DNA of 64,000 bases from Pseudoduganella sp. Lineage in GTDB: Bacteria > Pseudomonadota > Gammaproteobacteria > Burkholderiales > Burkholderiaceae_D. Below, one piece after another: positions 33,059 to 41,868 of this stretch; the first letter of the stretch is position 1, and each line of letters begins with the position of its first letter. Location of the stretch: the NCBI GenBank assembly GCA_021323265.1, contig JAJTCO010000002.1:1-64000 (forward strand). Direction: 5' to 3'. Under the pieces are notes generated by a model, which worked only from the letters and a program-made list of their open reading frames with translations, ran no database searches and had not been told where the DNA came from. The position numbers and the translations under genes were made by a program.

Positions 33059-33633
33059 GCATACATCGCTGTTCCTGGGCCAATCCAAACAATCCCCGCT
33101 ATATCGCCTACCACGACCAGGAGTGGGGCGTGCCTTGCCGCGACGAGTTGCGCCTGTTCGAGATGTTGAACCTGGAAGGCGCGCAGGCGGGCCTGAGCTG
33201 GGAAACCATCCTCAACAAACGCGACAACTATCGCGCGGCCTTCGACGGCTGGGACGCGCGCAAGATCGCGGCCTACGACGAGGCCAAGGTGGCCGCGCTG
33301 CTGGACAACCCGGGCATCGTGCGCAACCGCCTGAAAGTGCAGGCGGCGGTGAGCAATGCGCGCGCCTACCTGCGCCTGCTGGAAGTGGGCAGCAGCCTGT
33401 CTGCCCTGCTGTGGGGCTATGTGGACGGCACGCCGATCGTCAACCGCATCGTCGCCCAGGGCGACCGGCCGGCGCGCACCGAACTGTCGGACCGGATTTC
33501 CAAGGACCTGGCCAAGCGCGGCTTCAAGTTCGTCGGTTCGACCATCGTCTACGCCTACATGCAGGGGATTGGCATGGTCAACGACCATGACCTGGCATGC
33601 TTCCGGCACAAGGAGTGCCAGCACGGTGGCTGA
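33055..33633 (+). CDS. tag: DNA-3-methyladenine glycosylase I
   Basis: This 192-residue protein has the full length of Tag. Family features are RCSWANPNNPRYIAYHDQEW, the helix-hairpin-helix-type core (GAQAGLSWETILNKRDNYRA) and zinc ligands from Cys6 and the C-terminal CFRHKEC segment. It removes 3-methyladenine from alkylated DNA. It is translationally coupled to the upstream cyclase and overlaps the mnmC-like start by 8 bases, so the three genes form one transcript. Confidence 0.95.
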   Translation: MSIHRCSWANPNNPRYIAYHDQEWGVPCRDELRLFEMLNLEGAQAGLSWETILNKRDNYRAAFDGWDARKIAAYDEAKVAALLDNPGIVRNRLKVQAAVSNARAYLRLLEVGSSLSALLWGYVDGTPIVNRIVAQGDRPARTELSDRISKDLAKRGFKFVGSTIVYAYMQGIGMVNDHDLACFRHKECQHGG

Positions 33634-35335
33634 TGCGCGCCACGTCGTCCTCGATACCGCCTTCGGCAACGGCGAACAGTTGCTGGCGGCCCTGGCCCGG
33701 CTGCGCGCCGCGCCTGACGTTGCCGGCCGCCTGCACTACCTGGCGATCGTGCCCGCCATCCCCGCAGTCGATGCCATCGGCGACCTGGCCGCCGCCGTGC
33801 CGGGACTTGCCGCGCAGTGGCCGCTCGATGTACCGGGTCTGCATCGCCTGCACCTGCCGGCCGAACGCCTGACGCTCGACCTGCTGGCCGGCGCGGCCGA
33901 CGCCTGGCTGCCGGAAATCGTGGCCCATGTCGACGAATTCATCGTGCCGGCACCCCTGCAGGCCCTGCGCGCCCTGCAGCGCCTCGCGGCGCCGGGCGCC
34001 ACACTGCGCATCCGCCAGCCCGACGAGGGCGCGCTGCGCAACCTGCGCGCGGCCGGCTTCAGCGCCATTGGCGAAGCAGCTGCGCCGGCCGGCGCACTGT
34101 GGCAGCGTTTCAGCTACACCAGCCGCAAACCGCAGCCGCCGCGCCCGCCCCGGCCCGAGCGCCGCGCGGTCGTGATCGGCGCCGGCGTGGCCGGCAGTGC
34201 GGCCTGCGAGCGCCTCGCCGCGCGTGGCTGGCAGGTGACCCTGATCGAACGCCACGACGCCCCCGCACAGGAGGCGTCCGGCAATCGTGCCGGCATCTTC
34301 ATGCCGCTGCTGTCGAAGGACGACAACATCCCCACGCGCCTGGCGCGCGCCGCCTACCTGTACGCGCAGCGCGCCTGGCAGCAGCTGGGCGGCATCGGCC
34401 CGGACGCCTCCGCCCCCATCCGCGGCGAGCAGTGCGGCGTGCTGCAGCTGGCGCGCGACGCCGCGCACGCCGTGCTGCAGAAGGAAGTGGTCGACACCTG
34501 GCGCTACCCGCAGGATTACGTGCGCTGGCTGGACCCGCAACAGGCCAGCGCCATGCTCGGTGCGCCGACGCCATACGGCGCCTGGCACTTCCCGCGCGGC
34601 GGCTGGGCGACGCCCGCCACCGCCTGCCGCGCCATGCTGCAGAGCTGCGGCGACAAGCTGCGCCGCGTCTTCCACAGCGAAGCCCTGCGCATCGAGCGCG
34701 GCGCAGACGGCGAATGGCGCGTGCTCGATGCGGCCGGCCGCCTGCTGGCCGGCGCGCCGACCGTCGTCATCGCCAACGGCGCCGGCGCCACGACGCTGGA
34801 ACAGGCGCGCGGCTTGCCCCTGTATTCCATGCGCGGCCAGGTCACCCACCTGCAGGAAGGCGACTTTCCCCGCCTGTCCCTGGTGGTCTGCCGCGAAGCC
34901 TACATGACGCCGCCGGTGGACGGCATCGTCTGCGTCGGCGCCACCTACGACCGCAGCGCCGACCGCAGCCTGTGGCAATCGAGCCAGGATGAGAACCTGC
35001 AGCGCGCCGAGGAGATCCTGGGGCGCCCGCACGGGGCCGGCGCGCCCCTGCAGGGCCGCGTAGGCTTTCGCACCATGGCGCCCGACCGCCTGCCGCTGGT
35101 GGGCCCGTTGCCGGACGACAGCGGGCAGCAACGCGCCGAGCGCCCGCGCGACCTGCCGCGCCACGCGGGCCTGTATACACTGCTCGGCTACGCCAGCCGG
35201 GGGCTGATCTGGGCCCCGCTGGCGGCGGAAATTCTGGCCTGTCAACTGGAAGATGAACCGCTTCCCATCGAAGCAACACTTGCCGCCGCACTGGACCCCG
35301 GACGCTTCCTGCTCAAGCAGCGTCGCAAGCTATAA
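33626..35335 (+). CDS. mnmC: MnmC-like tRNA-modifying FAD oxidoreductase with shortened methyltransferase half
   Basis: This 569-residue protein starts at GTG 33626, with AAGGAG inside the tag 3' end. MnmC makes mnm5s2U34 in tRNA: the C-terminal FAD oxidoreductase removes the carboxymethyl group and the N-terminal MnmD domain methylates. The FAD half looks intact, with AVVIGAGVAGSAACERLAARG (about residues 180-200), NRAGIFMPLLSKDDN and a terminal YASRGLIWAPLAAEILA. The N-terminal half is short (about 175 residues versus about 240). It begins at DTAFGNGEQLL and reads HVDEFIVPAP where MnmD proteins have a DxFxLDGFxPxxNPxMW-type loop. Methylation may therefore be lost or done elsewhere. Confidence 0.85.
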   Translation: MADARHVVLDTAFGNGEQLLAALARLRAAPDVAGRLHYLAIVPAIPAVDAIGDLAAAVPGLAAQWPLDVPGLHRLHLPAERLTLDLLAGAADAWLPEIVAHVDEFIVPAPLQALRALQRLAAPGATLRIRQPDEGALRNLRAAGFSAIGEAAAPAGALWQRFSYTSRKPQPPRPPRPERRAVVIGAGVAGSAACERLAARGWQVTLIERHDAPAQEASGNRAGIFMPLLSKDDNIPTRLARAAYLYAQRAWQQLGGIGPDASAPIRGEQCGVLQLARDAAHAVLQKEVVDTWRYPQDYVRWLDPQQASAMLGAPTPYGAWHFPRGGWATPATACRAMLQSCGDKLRRVFHSEALRIERGADGEWRVLDAAGRLLAGAPTVVIANGAGATTLEQARGLPLYSMRGQVTHLQEGDFPRLSLVVCREAYMTPPVDGIVCVGATYDRSADRSLWQSSQDENLQRAEEILGRPHGAGAPLQGRVGFRTMAPDRLPLVGPLPDDSGQQRAERPRDLPRHAGLYTLLGYASRGLIWAPLAAEILACQLEDEPLPIEATLAAALDPGRFLLKQRRKL

Positions 35336-35364
35336 TGGCTTCCTATCCAACTGCTGGAGAATCC

Positions 35365-36066
35365 ATGGAAGACCGCGCCGGCTCGCCAGAGCTGTTCATG
35401 TTTCTCGCCTCCACGGTGCACGACATGAAGAATTCCATCAGCGTGCTGACCGGCACGCTGGAGAACCTGCTTGTGCAGGCAGGGGATACCGCGCCAGACA
35501 ATCCAGCCTACCCGCAGATGGCGCACATGCTGTACCAGACCAAGCGCCTGAACGACCACCTGATCCAGCTGCTAGCGCTCTACAAGGAAGTGGGCCGTCC
35601 CGATTATCCGTTCGACCCGGCGCCGGTCCAGGTGAGCGAGCTGGTGGACCAGCTGGCGGCGCAGCAGCGCGTCCTGCTGCAGTCGAAAGGCATCCGCCTG
35701 GTCACCGATTTTCCGCCCGACCTGATCTGGACCTTCGACGAGGACCTGGTCCTGGGCCTGCTGGCGCACGCCGTCAACAACGCCGTGCGCTATACGCGCG
35801 ACCGGATCGCGCTCATCATCCGCGAGCAGGACGGCTTCATGGAAGTGCGCGTGGAAGACAACGGCGACGGCTTCCCGCCCGCCATGCTGCATGCCGGCCA
35901 GGTGGTAGGGCAGGGCATCAATTTCCTGACCAATAGCAGCGGCCTGGGCCTGTACTTCGCGAGCGAAGTGGCCAAGTCCCACAAGCACCGCCAGCGCCAG
36001 GGCAGCATCGCGCTGGAGAACGGCGGTACGCTGGGCGGTGGCTGCTTCATCCTGCGCCTGCCATGA
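35365..36066 (+). CDS. Soluble histidine kinase
   Basis: The ATG at 35365 has GGAGA upstream; ATG 35335 is an alternative. The product is about 233 residues with no sensor or membrane part. An H-box-like TVHDMKNSISVLTG places the phospho-His near residue 19. An HATPase_c domain follows, with N-box HAVNNAVRYTRDRI, DNGDGFPP and SGLGLYFASEVA. It is directly coupled (ATGA) to a REC-TPR gene, a probable partner. The signal must come from another protein. Confidence 0.85.
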   Translation: MEDRAGSPELFMFLASTVHDMKNSISVLTGTLENLLVQAGDTAPDNPAYPQMAHMLYQTKRLNDHLIQLLALYKEVGRPDYPFDPAPVQVSELVDQLAAQQRVLLQSKGIRLVTDFPPDLIWTFDEDLVLGLLAHAVNNAVRYTRDRIALIIREQDGFMEVRVEDNGDGFPPAMLHAGQVVGQGINFLTNSSGLGLYFASEVAKSHKHRQRQGSIALENGGTLGGGCFILRLP

Positions 36067-37787
36067 ACGCCGCACCCGTCACCACGCCGGTTGCGCCGGC
36101 GCCCGACAAGGCGGCGGGCGTCAACTGGGCCGAGAAGCGCTACCTGATCGTGGACGACTTCGTGGGCGTGCGCCAGCTGCTGCGCGAAGCGCTGCGCAGC
36201 CTTGGCGCGCGCCACATCGACCAGGCGTCGAGCGGCGGCGAAGCCATCGGCCTGCTCACGCGCCTGCAATACGATGTGATCCTGTGCGACTTCAACCTGG
36301 GCGAAGGCAAGAGCGGCCAGCACGTGCTGGAGGAAGCCCGCATCCGCGGCCTGCTGATGCCAAGCTGCGTGTGGCTGATGGTGTCCGCGGAGAAGAGCGT
36401 GGAAGCGGTGATGGGCGCGGCCGAGCACCAGCCCGATGCCTACATCATCAAGCCGATCACCGAAGGCGTTCTGCTCACGCGCCTGAACCGCGCCTGGCAG
36501 AAGAAGCAGATCTTCCAGGAGATCGACCAGGCCTACCTGGAGAAGGACTACCTGCGCGCCGCCAAGCTGTGCGAGGAAGCGGCCGCACGCAACAAGCTGC
36601 ACGAGATCGACCTGCTGCGCATGCGCGCCACGCTGCTGCTGAAGGCGGGTGAGCCGGACCAGGCGCGCACCGTCTACGAAAGGGTGCTGCAGGAGCGCGA
36701 CTACAACTGGGCGCGCACCGGCGTGGGCAAGATCCGTATGGCCAATGGCGACAACGAAGCGGCGCGCCAGATGTTCCAGGGCGTGATCGCGGAGAACCGC
36801 TTCTACCTGGATGCCTATGACCAGCTGGCCCGGTCGCTGCAGAACATGGGACGGATGGAGGAGTCGTGCGACGTGCTGGAGCGCGCCGCCAAGCTCTCGC
36901 CCAATTCCGTGCCGCGCCAGCGTGCGCTCGGCGTCACCGCGCTCAAGCTGGGCAATATCGCGCTGGCGGAAAAGGCCTTCCGCAAATGCATGCAGATCGG
37001 CGAGTACTCGATCATGAAGACGGTGGACGCCTACTTCGGCCTGGCGCGCGTGCTGGGGCAGAAGAGCGACCCGAAGGAAGCGTTGCAGTTGCTGGCCGCC
37101 GCCCAGCGCGACTTTTCCGGCAGCATGGTGGAGCTGCGTGCCAAGATCACGGAAGGCCTGGTCTACCATGAAAGCGGCGACTACCGCCGCGCGCGCAAGT
37201 CGGGCGACGAACTGGAGCAGATGCTGAACGGCGACAAGGAGCGGCCCGACACGCCCACTTGCCTGGAAATGGCGACCCTGCTGTTCGCCGTCGGCGTGAA
37301 GGATGCGCCGGTCGAGCTGCTGTGCTACGTCGTGCGCAACAACGACGACAACACGGTGCTGCACGACGAGGTGCAGCGCATCTTCGACAAGGCGCGCATG
37401 GGCGACGAGGGCGCAGCCCTGATTGCCACGGCGCGCAAGGAAGCGTCCGAGATGATGAACAAGGGCGTGCTGCTGTGGAAGACCAACAAGCTGGACGACG
37501 CGGTGGCCTGGATGCGCGAAGCGCGCCGCAGCCTGCCGGACAATATGCGGATCCTGTTCAACTCCGCCCAGATCCTGATTTCCCACATGCAGGCCAAGGG
37601 CTACGACGAAGCCCTGATGGCGGAAGCAAACGACGTGCTGATGCACGTCGACCGGATCGCGCCGGGCCAGCAGCGCTTCGCCCAGCTGATCGAGCAGTTG
37701 CAGCAATTGATGCCGAGCCGGATGTCGGCAGAAGAAATCGAAGCCGAACTGTCGGCCGCCATGAAAATCGACCACGACCAGGAGTGA
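36063..37787 (+). CDS. Response regulator with TPR output
   Basis: This 574-residue protein has a receiver domain at about residues 25-150, with DD (31-32), phospho-acceptor Asp76 in VILCDFNLGEGKSG and Lys in YIIKPI. About 420 residues of TPR-like helices follow (YLEKDYLRAAKLCEEAAARN, DQLARSLQNMGRMEESCDVL). No DNA-binding or enzymatic domain is present, so output is probably protein-protein. It overlaps the kinase stop by 4 bases. Confidence 0.88.
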   Translation: MNAAPVTTPVAPAPDKAAGVNWAEKRYLIVDDFVGVRQLLREALRSLGARHIDQASSGGEAIGLLTRLQYDVILCDFNLGEGKSGQHVLEEARIRGLLMPSCVWLMVSAEKSVEAVMGAAEHQPDAYIIKPITEGVLLTRLNRAWQKKQIFQEIDQAYLEKDYLRAAKLCEEAAARNKLHEIDLLRMRATLLLKAGEPDQARTVYERVLQERDYNWARTGVGKIRMANGDNEAARQMFQGVIAENRFYLDAYDQLARSLQNMGRMEESCDVLERAAKLSPNSVPRQRALGVTALKLGNIALAEKAFRKCMQIGEYSIMKTVDAYFGLARVLGQKSDPKEALQLLAAAQRDFSGSMVELRAKITEGLVYHESGDYRRARKSGDELEQMLNGDKERPDTPTCLEMATLLFAVGVKDAPVELLCYVVRNNDDNTVLHDEVQRIFDKARMGDEGAALIATARKEASEMMNKGVLLWKTNKLDDAVAWMREARRSLPDNMRILFNSAQILISHMQAKGYDEALMAEANDVLMHVDRIAPGQQRFAQLIEQLQQLMPSRMSAEEIEAELSAAMKIDHDQE

Positions 37788-37790
37788 TCC

Positions 37791-38006
37791 ATGCGTGATA
37801 TCGCCAAAGAGGTCTACAACAAGATGAAGGTGGGCGCCGCCGCCTGGATCCGTCCAGTCAGCGCCAAGGGCGACACCCTCGAAACCTTCCAGGCTGCGCA
37901 CGATGCGGCCAAGGCGCTGGAAGACGAAGGCTTGATCAACATCATGAAAGTGCAGCGCGACGAGGATGGCCTGATCGAGGCCATCCGCATCCAGAAGCTG
38001 AACTAG
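37791..38006 (+). CDS. Small conserved protein downstream of REC-TPR
   Basis: This 71-residue soluble protein (MRDIAKEVYNKMKVGAAAWI, then EDEGLINIMKVQRDEDGLIE) starts 3 bases after the response-regulator stop with a GGAG RBS. It has no known motif. Co-transcription suggests a role with the kinase/REC-TPR pair. Confidence 0.7.
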   Translation: MRDIAKEVYNKMKVGAAAWIRPVSAKGDTLETFQAAHDAAKALEDEGLINIMKVQRDEDGLIEAIRIQKLN

Positions 38007-38009
38007 GCG

Positions 38010-38642
38010 TCAGGCTTTCGGCGCCTTGGGCGCGCGCTTGGCGGCTGGCTTGCGTGCGGCCGGCTTGGCGGCAGGCTTGTCCGCGTCCGCGTCCGCTGCA
38101 GCGCCTTTGCCTGCTGCCGGCTTGGCGGCAGGCTCGCTTGCCATGGCCGTGTTGACCGCTTGCGTGAACTGCTCCTGCAGCAGGTTCCACCATGCGGCAG
38201 GATTGGCCATCTGGCTGGCGGCGGCGCTGGCCGCGTCCGGGGCCTTGGCATCGGGCGCGGGTTGCGGCGCTTCGGCCGGTTTCTCCGCCGGCCTGGCTGC
38301 CTTCGGCTTGTCCAGGTGGGCGAACGGATCGTTGTGCGGCGCCTGCTGCACGGCCGCTGCCAGCGACTGGCCCATCGACTTCAGGGCGGCGATCGTGCCG
38401 CGCTGCACTTCCAGCGCGTGGATGCTCGAGCGCAGCATGGTGGCGTTCAGGTTGAGCCAGGACTCGACCGCCTTCAGCTCGTTGATCTTCTTGTCCAACT
38501 CATCGACCGACAGCGTCGGCGCAGCAATGCCGGGAATGCTGATGCCTGGCACGCCCATGCTGCCCCACAGGGATTTGACGAAGTCCAGCGTATCCGTCAT
38601 CACTGCAGCGCCGGGAATGTTGGGCATTTGTGGTGTGGTCAT
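38010..38642 (-). CDS. phaM: PhaM-type polyhydroxyalkanoate granule regulator
   Basis: This 210-residue protein has an N-terminal conserved part (DTLDFVKSLWGSMGVPGISI, then DELDKKINELKAVESWLNLN and SIHALEVQRGTIAALKSMG) typical of PhaM. An Ala/Pro/Lys-rich disordered region and a basic C-terminus of PAKPA-like repeats follow, as in PhaM proteins that tie PHA granules to the nucleoid and activate PHA synthase. It implies that the host makes PHA. It converges with the small gene before it. Confidence 0.88.
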   Translation of the reverse strand: MTTPQMPNIPGAAVMTDTLDFVKSLWGSMGVPGISIPGIAAPTLSVDELDKKINELKAVESWLNLNATMLRSSIHALEVQRGTIAALKSMGQSLAAAVQQAPHNDPFAHLDKPKAARPAEKPAEAPQPAPDAKAPDAASAAASQMANPAAWWNLLQEQFTQAVNTAMASEPAAKPAAGKGAAADADADKPAAKPAARKPAAKRAPKAPKA

Positions 38643-38666
38643 ATAAGGTCTCCGGATTATGGTGGT

Positions 38667-39821
38667 TTAGCGTAGCACACAGCTCTCCCAGACGGCAACG
38701 AACAGCAGCACCAGCACGGCGATGCCGCTGGCCAGCAGCGGCGACAGGTGCAGCGGCAAGGCCAGCGCCGCCAATGCCAGCAGCATGGCGATGCCCAGCA
38801 AGTGCGACACGGGCGGCAGGACGCGCGTCTGCGCCAGCCACTTGAACAGTGCCGTCCCGCACAGGAACAGCAGCGGGCCGCCGATGATGGCCGCCATGGC
38901 GGCCGGGTTGCCGTGCTGCGGATGGCTCAGCACCAGTTCGTCGCCCACCGCGCCGATGATGATGCCGGCCACGATGGGGATGTGCAGGTAGGTATAGTTG
39001 TTGCGCGCATGGCGTCCCGGCGTGTCCGAGTGCACGATGCGGTGGTGCCCCTGTTCCAGGCCGTGGTCGAAGTACAGCCACCACATGAGGATGGCGCCCA
39101 GCACCGCCAGCAGGAAGGCGCCCACGGTGGCGGCGCTGAAGTCCAGTTCCGCGAACGTGGCCCCGGTCACCAGCAGCGACTCGCCGAGCGCGATGATGAT
39201 GAACAGGCCGCAGCGCTCGGCCATGTGGCTGCCGTCCACGTTCCAGTCGGCCAGGGAGGAGCGGCCCAGGCCGGGCACGTAATAGAACAGCATGGGCGCC
39301 GCCAGGTCGACCGCCAGCGCCGCCAGCCACCAGGCCATGCGCGACTGCGGCGCCGCCAGCCCGCCCGCCACCCACAGCGCGCCGCTGGCCGACAGCCACA
39401 GTGTGATGCGCAGGAAATTGCGGCGCAGCGCCGCCTCGTCGCCGCGGCTGGCGCCCAGCATGGCCAGCGTGCGGCCCACCTGCTGCAAGGCGATGGACGC
39501 GCCGAACAGCCAGCCCAGGTCGGCGAACGCGCGCGGGATCGAGACCGACATCAGCAAGCCCGCCGCCAGCAGGGCAAAGAGCGCCGCGCGTACCGGCTTC
39601 TTGTCCGGGTCGAACCAGTTGGTTGCCCACACGGTGTAGATCCACACCCACCAGGTTGCCATGAACAGCAGGCCGACCTGCAGGGCGCCCTCGCCATGGA
39701 GGTTCTTCAACAGCGTATGCGACAACTGGGTCACTGCGAACACGAACACGAGGTCGAAGAACAGTTCGACCATGCCGACCTTGCCGGAATCGGCCTGGCC
39801 GCGCTGGCGTAAAAGGGACAT
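38667..39821 (-). CDS. ltrA: Low-temperature-requirement protein A (LtrA) family membrane protein
   Basis: This 384-residue protein has about 11-12 membrane helices. The family start is clear: VGMVELFFDLVFVFAVTQLS, then LFMATWWVWIYTVWATNWFD. Other marks are ERCGLFIIIALGESLLVTGA and YLHIPIVAGIIIGAVGDELV. The function is not established. It precedes phaM on the same strand with a 24-base gap. Confidence 0.85.
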   Translation of the reverse strand: MSLLRQRGQADSGKVGMVELFFDLVFVFAVTQLSHTLLKNLHGEGALQVGLLFMATWWVWIYTVWATNWFDPDKKPVRAALFALLAAGLLMSVSIPRAFADLGWLFGASIALQQVGRTLAMLGASRGDEAALRRNFLRITLWLSASGALWVAGGLAAPQSRMAWWLAALAVDLAAPMLFYYVPGLGRSSLADWNVDGSHMAERCGLFIIIALGESLLVTGATFAELDFSAATVGAFLLAVLGAILMWWLYFDHGLEQGHHRIVHSDTPGRHARNNYTYLHIPIVAGIIIGAVGDELVLSHPQHGNPAAMAAIIGGPLLFLCGTALFKWLAQTRVLPPVSHLLGIAMLLALAALALPLHLSPLLASGIAVLVLLFVAVWESCVLR

Positions 39822-39908
39822 CGGGACTCCTTGTCAAAATTTCCGGCAAATTATGCCATCCGGGGCGCTGTCAGCGAAATCACGGGCCCGCACGTTACAC
39901 TAGCGACC

Positions 39909-41006
39909 ATGACGATCGTTCCGCCGCCCCGCCACCGCCTGCACCGCCGCATCCTTGCGGTGGGCGTCGCCACCGTGGCCCTGCATGCCGCCATGATCGA
40001 CTGGGTCAGCGGCCGCATCGGCGCGACCGACATTGAACGCCCGGCCACGCCCGCGGTCATTACGGCCGCCCTGCACGCGCCCCCGCCCCCGGTGGCCGCC
40101 GCGCCTGCGCCCAAGCCGGCCGAAGCGCCCAGGCCCAGGGCGCGCAAACCCAAGCCCGCCGCGCCGCCGGTGGATGCACCGGTGGCAGCGCCCGCCACGC
40201 CCGAGCCGGCCCCCGTGGCCGAGCCGGAACCGGAGCCGGCGCCGCCACCAGCGGTCCAATCGGGCGCTGCCAGCGCAGCGGCGGAAGTAGAATCCGCACA
40301 ACCCGAAGCGGTGGCACCGCAGGAAGTGCCGGCGGGGACGCGGCGCTGGAAGGTCGAGCTGCCGCCCTCGGCCAGGCTGGAACTGGACGTCAAGCGCAAG
40401 GATGCCGACGGCACCAACTGGAGCGGCTCGGCCACCATCGTCTGGCAGCAGGACGGCGCGGCCTACAAGGCCACGCAGGAAGTGGGCATCAGCCTGCTGA
40501 TCGCACGCGTCAACCTGCTGGAGGTAAGCAGCGAAGGCGTGATCGACGACTACGGCATCGCCCCCGCCAAATTCACCGAGAAGCGGCGCAACCGCTCCGC
40601 CACCAACACGCACTTCAACCAGCAGGAGCAGAAGATCACCTTCTCCGCCAGCGAGCGCACGGTGCCGCTGCTTTCCGGCGCCCAGGACCGCGCCACGGTG
40701 CTGTTCCAGCTGGCCGGCATCGGGCGCGCCGACGTCAACCAATACGGCCAGGACATCGAAGTGCTGGTCGGCGAAGACCGCAAGGCGGAGATTTACCGCT
40801 TCCAGCTGGTGGGCGAAGAAGAACTGGAGACGGCGATGGGCAAGCTCGTGACCTGGCACATCGTGCGCCCGCCGCGCCCCGGCAGCTACAACACGAGGCT
40901 CGATATCTGGCTGGCGCCAAGCCTGGACTGGTACCCGGTACAGATCCGCAATACCGAAGCGAGCGGCGCCATCACCACCCAGACCGTTACCCGCATCATC
41001 AAGTAA
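39909..41006 (+). CDS. DUF3108 protein with Pro/Ala-rich spacer
   Basis: The start at ATG 39909 gives a 365-residue protein with an N-terminal membrane anchor (LAVGVATVALHAAMIDWVSG). A TonB-like Pro/Ala/Glu-rich spacer follows (about residues 50-135). The DUF3108 beta domain covers about 150-365 (SGSATIVWQQDGAAYKATQE, EGVIDDYGIAPAKFTEKR and LDWYPVQIRNTEASG). It is inner-membrane anchored with a periplasmic domain. Its role is unknown; DUF3108 folds resemble lipid-binding envelope proteins. Its paralogue follows 11 bases later. Confidence 0.85.
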   Translation: MTIVPPPRHRLHRRILAVGVATVALHAAMIDWVSGRIGATDIERPATPAVITAALHAPPPPVAAAPAPKPAEAPRPRARKPKPAAPPVDAPVAAPATPEPAPVAEPEPEPAPPPAVQSGAASAAAEVESAQPEAVAPQEVPAGTRRWKVELPPSARLELDVKRKDADGTNWSGSATIVWQQDGAAYKATQEVGISLLIARVNLLEVSSEGVIDDYGIAPAKFTEKRRNRSATNTHFNQQEQKITFSASERTVPLLSGAQDRATVLFQLAGIGRADVNQYGQDIEVLVGEDRKAEIYRFQLVGEEELETAMGKLVTWHIVRPPRPGSYNTRLDIWLAPSLDWYPVQIRNTEASGAITTQTVTRIIK

Positions 41007-41017
41007 GGACGTACAGC

Positions 41018-41752
41018 ATGCGCCGAACCCTGATCACCCTGGCCCTGGCCTGCAGCAGCGCCGCCGCATACGGCGCCGACTACCCGGTCGCCAAACGCGC
41101 CACCAGCCTGCCGCCGCCGGCCGAGCTGTCGTACGCCGTCAAGGGCAGCAACCATGGCCTGCCCCTGATGGGCACCGGCACCATCAGCTGGAGCCACGCC
41201 GACGGCAAGTACCAGCTGCTGACCGAAGCGCGCTCCGGCCTGTTCGGCAAGGTGCTGGAACACCGCAGCGAAGGCGCGCTGGACGACTACGGCCTGGCGC
41301 CGGCCACCTATTATGAAAAGCGCATCCGCAAGGATCCCACCACCACGCGCTTCGACCGCCACACGCGGCGCATCGAGTTCGAGGACGGCAAGACCAGCTA
41401 CGCCATCCGTGGCGGCGAGCAGGACCGCAGCAGCGTGACCTGGCAGCTGGCCGCCCTGGCGCGCGCCACGCCCGACAAGTTCACGCCCGGCAGCGAATGG
41501 CGCTTCTTCGTCGCCGGCCGGCGCGACGCCGACGTCTGGACTTTCCGCGTGGTGGGCAGCGAAACCCTGGAGAGCGCCGCCCTGGGCGAGCTCAAGGTGC
41601 TGCACTTCAGCCGCAAGCCCGTTGGCGCACACGCGCAGCAGGTCGACCTGTGGCTGGCCCCCGGCCTGGACTGGTACCCCGCCCGCATCGTATTCAAGGA
41701 AGCGAACGGCGATTCTTTTGAGCAAGTGCTGCACAAAGTCAACCGCAAATAG
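41018..41752 (+). CDS. DUF3108 periplasmic protein
   Basis: This 244-residue protein follows an AAGGA RBS and has a signal peptide (LITLALACSSAAAYGA). It is a paralogue of the previous protein without the spacer (GTGTISWSHADGKYQLLTEA, EGALDDYGLAPATYYEKRIR, LDWYPARIVFKEANGDSF). The tandem pair is likely one operon acting in the periplasm. Confidence 0.85.
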   Translation: MRRTLITLALACSSAAAYGADYPVAKRATSLPPPAELSYAVKGSNHGLPLMGTGTISWSHADGKYQLLTEARSGLFGKVLEHRSEGALDDYGLAPATYYEKRIRKDPTTTRFDRHTRRIEFEDGKTSYAIRGGEQDRSSVTWQLAALARATPDKFTPGSEWRFFVAGRRDADVWTFRVVGSETLESAALGELKVLHFSRKPVGAHAQQVDLWLAPGLDWYPARIVFKEANGDSFEQVLHKVNRK

Positions 41753-41777
41753 CCACACCTCGCCTGTTATACTGTGC

Positions 41778-41851
41778 AATTCGGGGTCAGCTCTGTCAAT
41801 CGGACATTTTGCTTCTATGAAATGTCCGATTGACAGAGCTGACCCCGAATT
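41778..41851. repeat. Perfect 32-bp inverted repeat, REP/MITE-like
   Basis: Arms at 41778-41809 and 41820-41851 are perfect reverse complements with a 10-base loop. The arm begins AATTCGGGGTCAGCTCTGTC. About 28 of 30 bases of the arm recur at 47701. It ends 10 bases before the GGAG RBS and 17 bases before the ATG of the condensin operon, so it would form a strong hairpin in the 5' leader. Confidence 0.9.
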
Positions 41852-41868
41852 ACTGTTGATGGAGTGTA

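Noticed and set aside
30320..33088. 922-codon open frame antisense to the TPR-GAF-GGDEF gene
   Set aside because: No domain and His/Gln/Arg-biased composition; the plus strand has intact GAF and GGDEF motifs.
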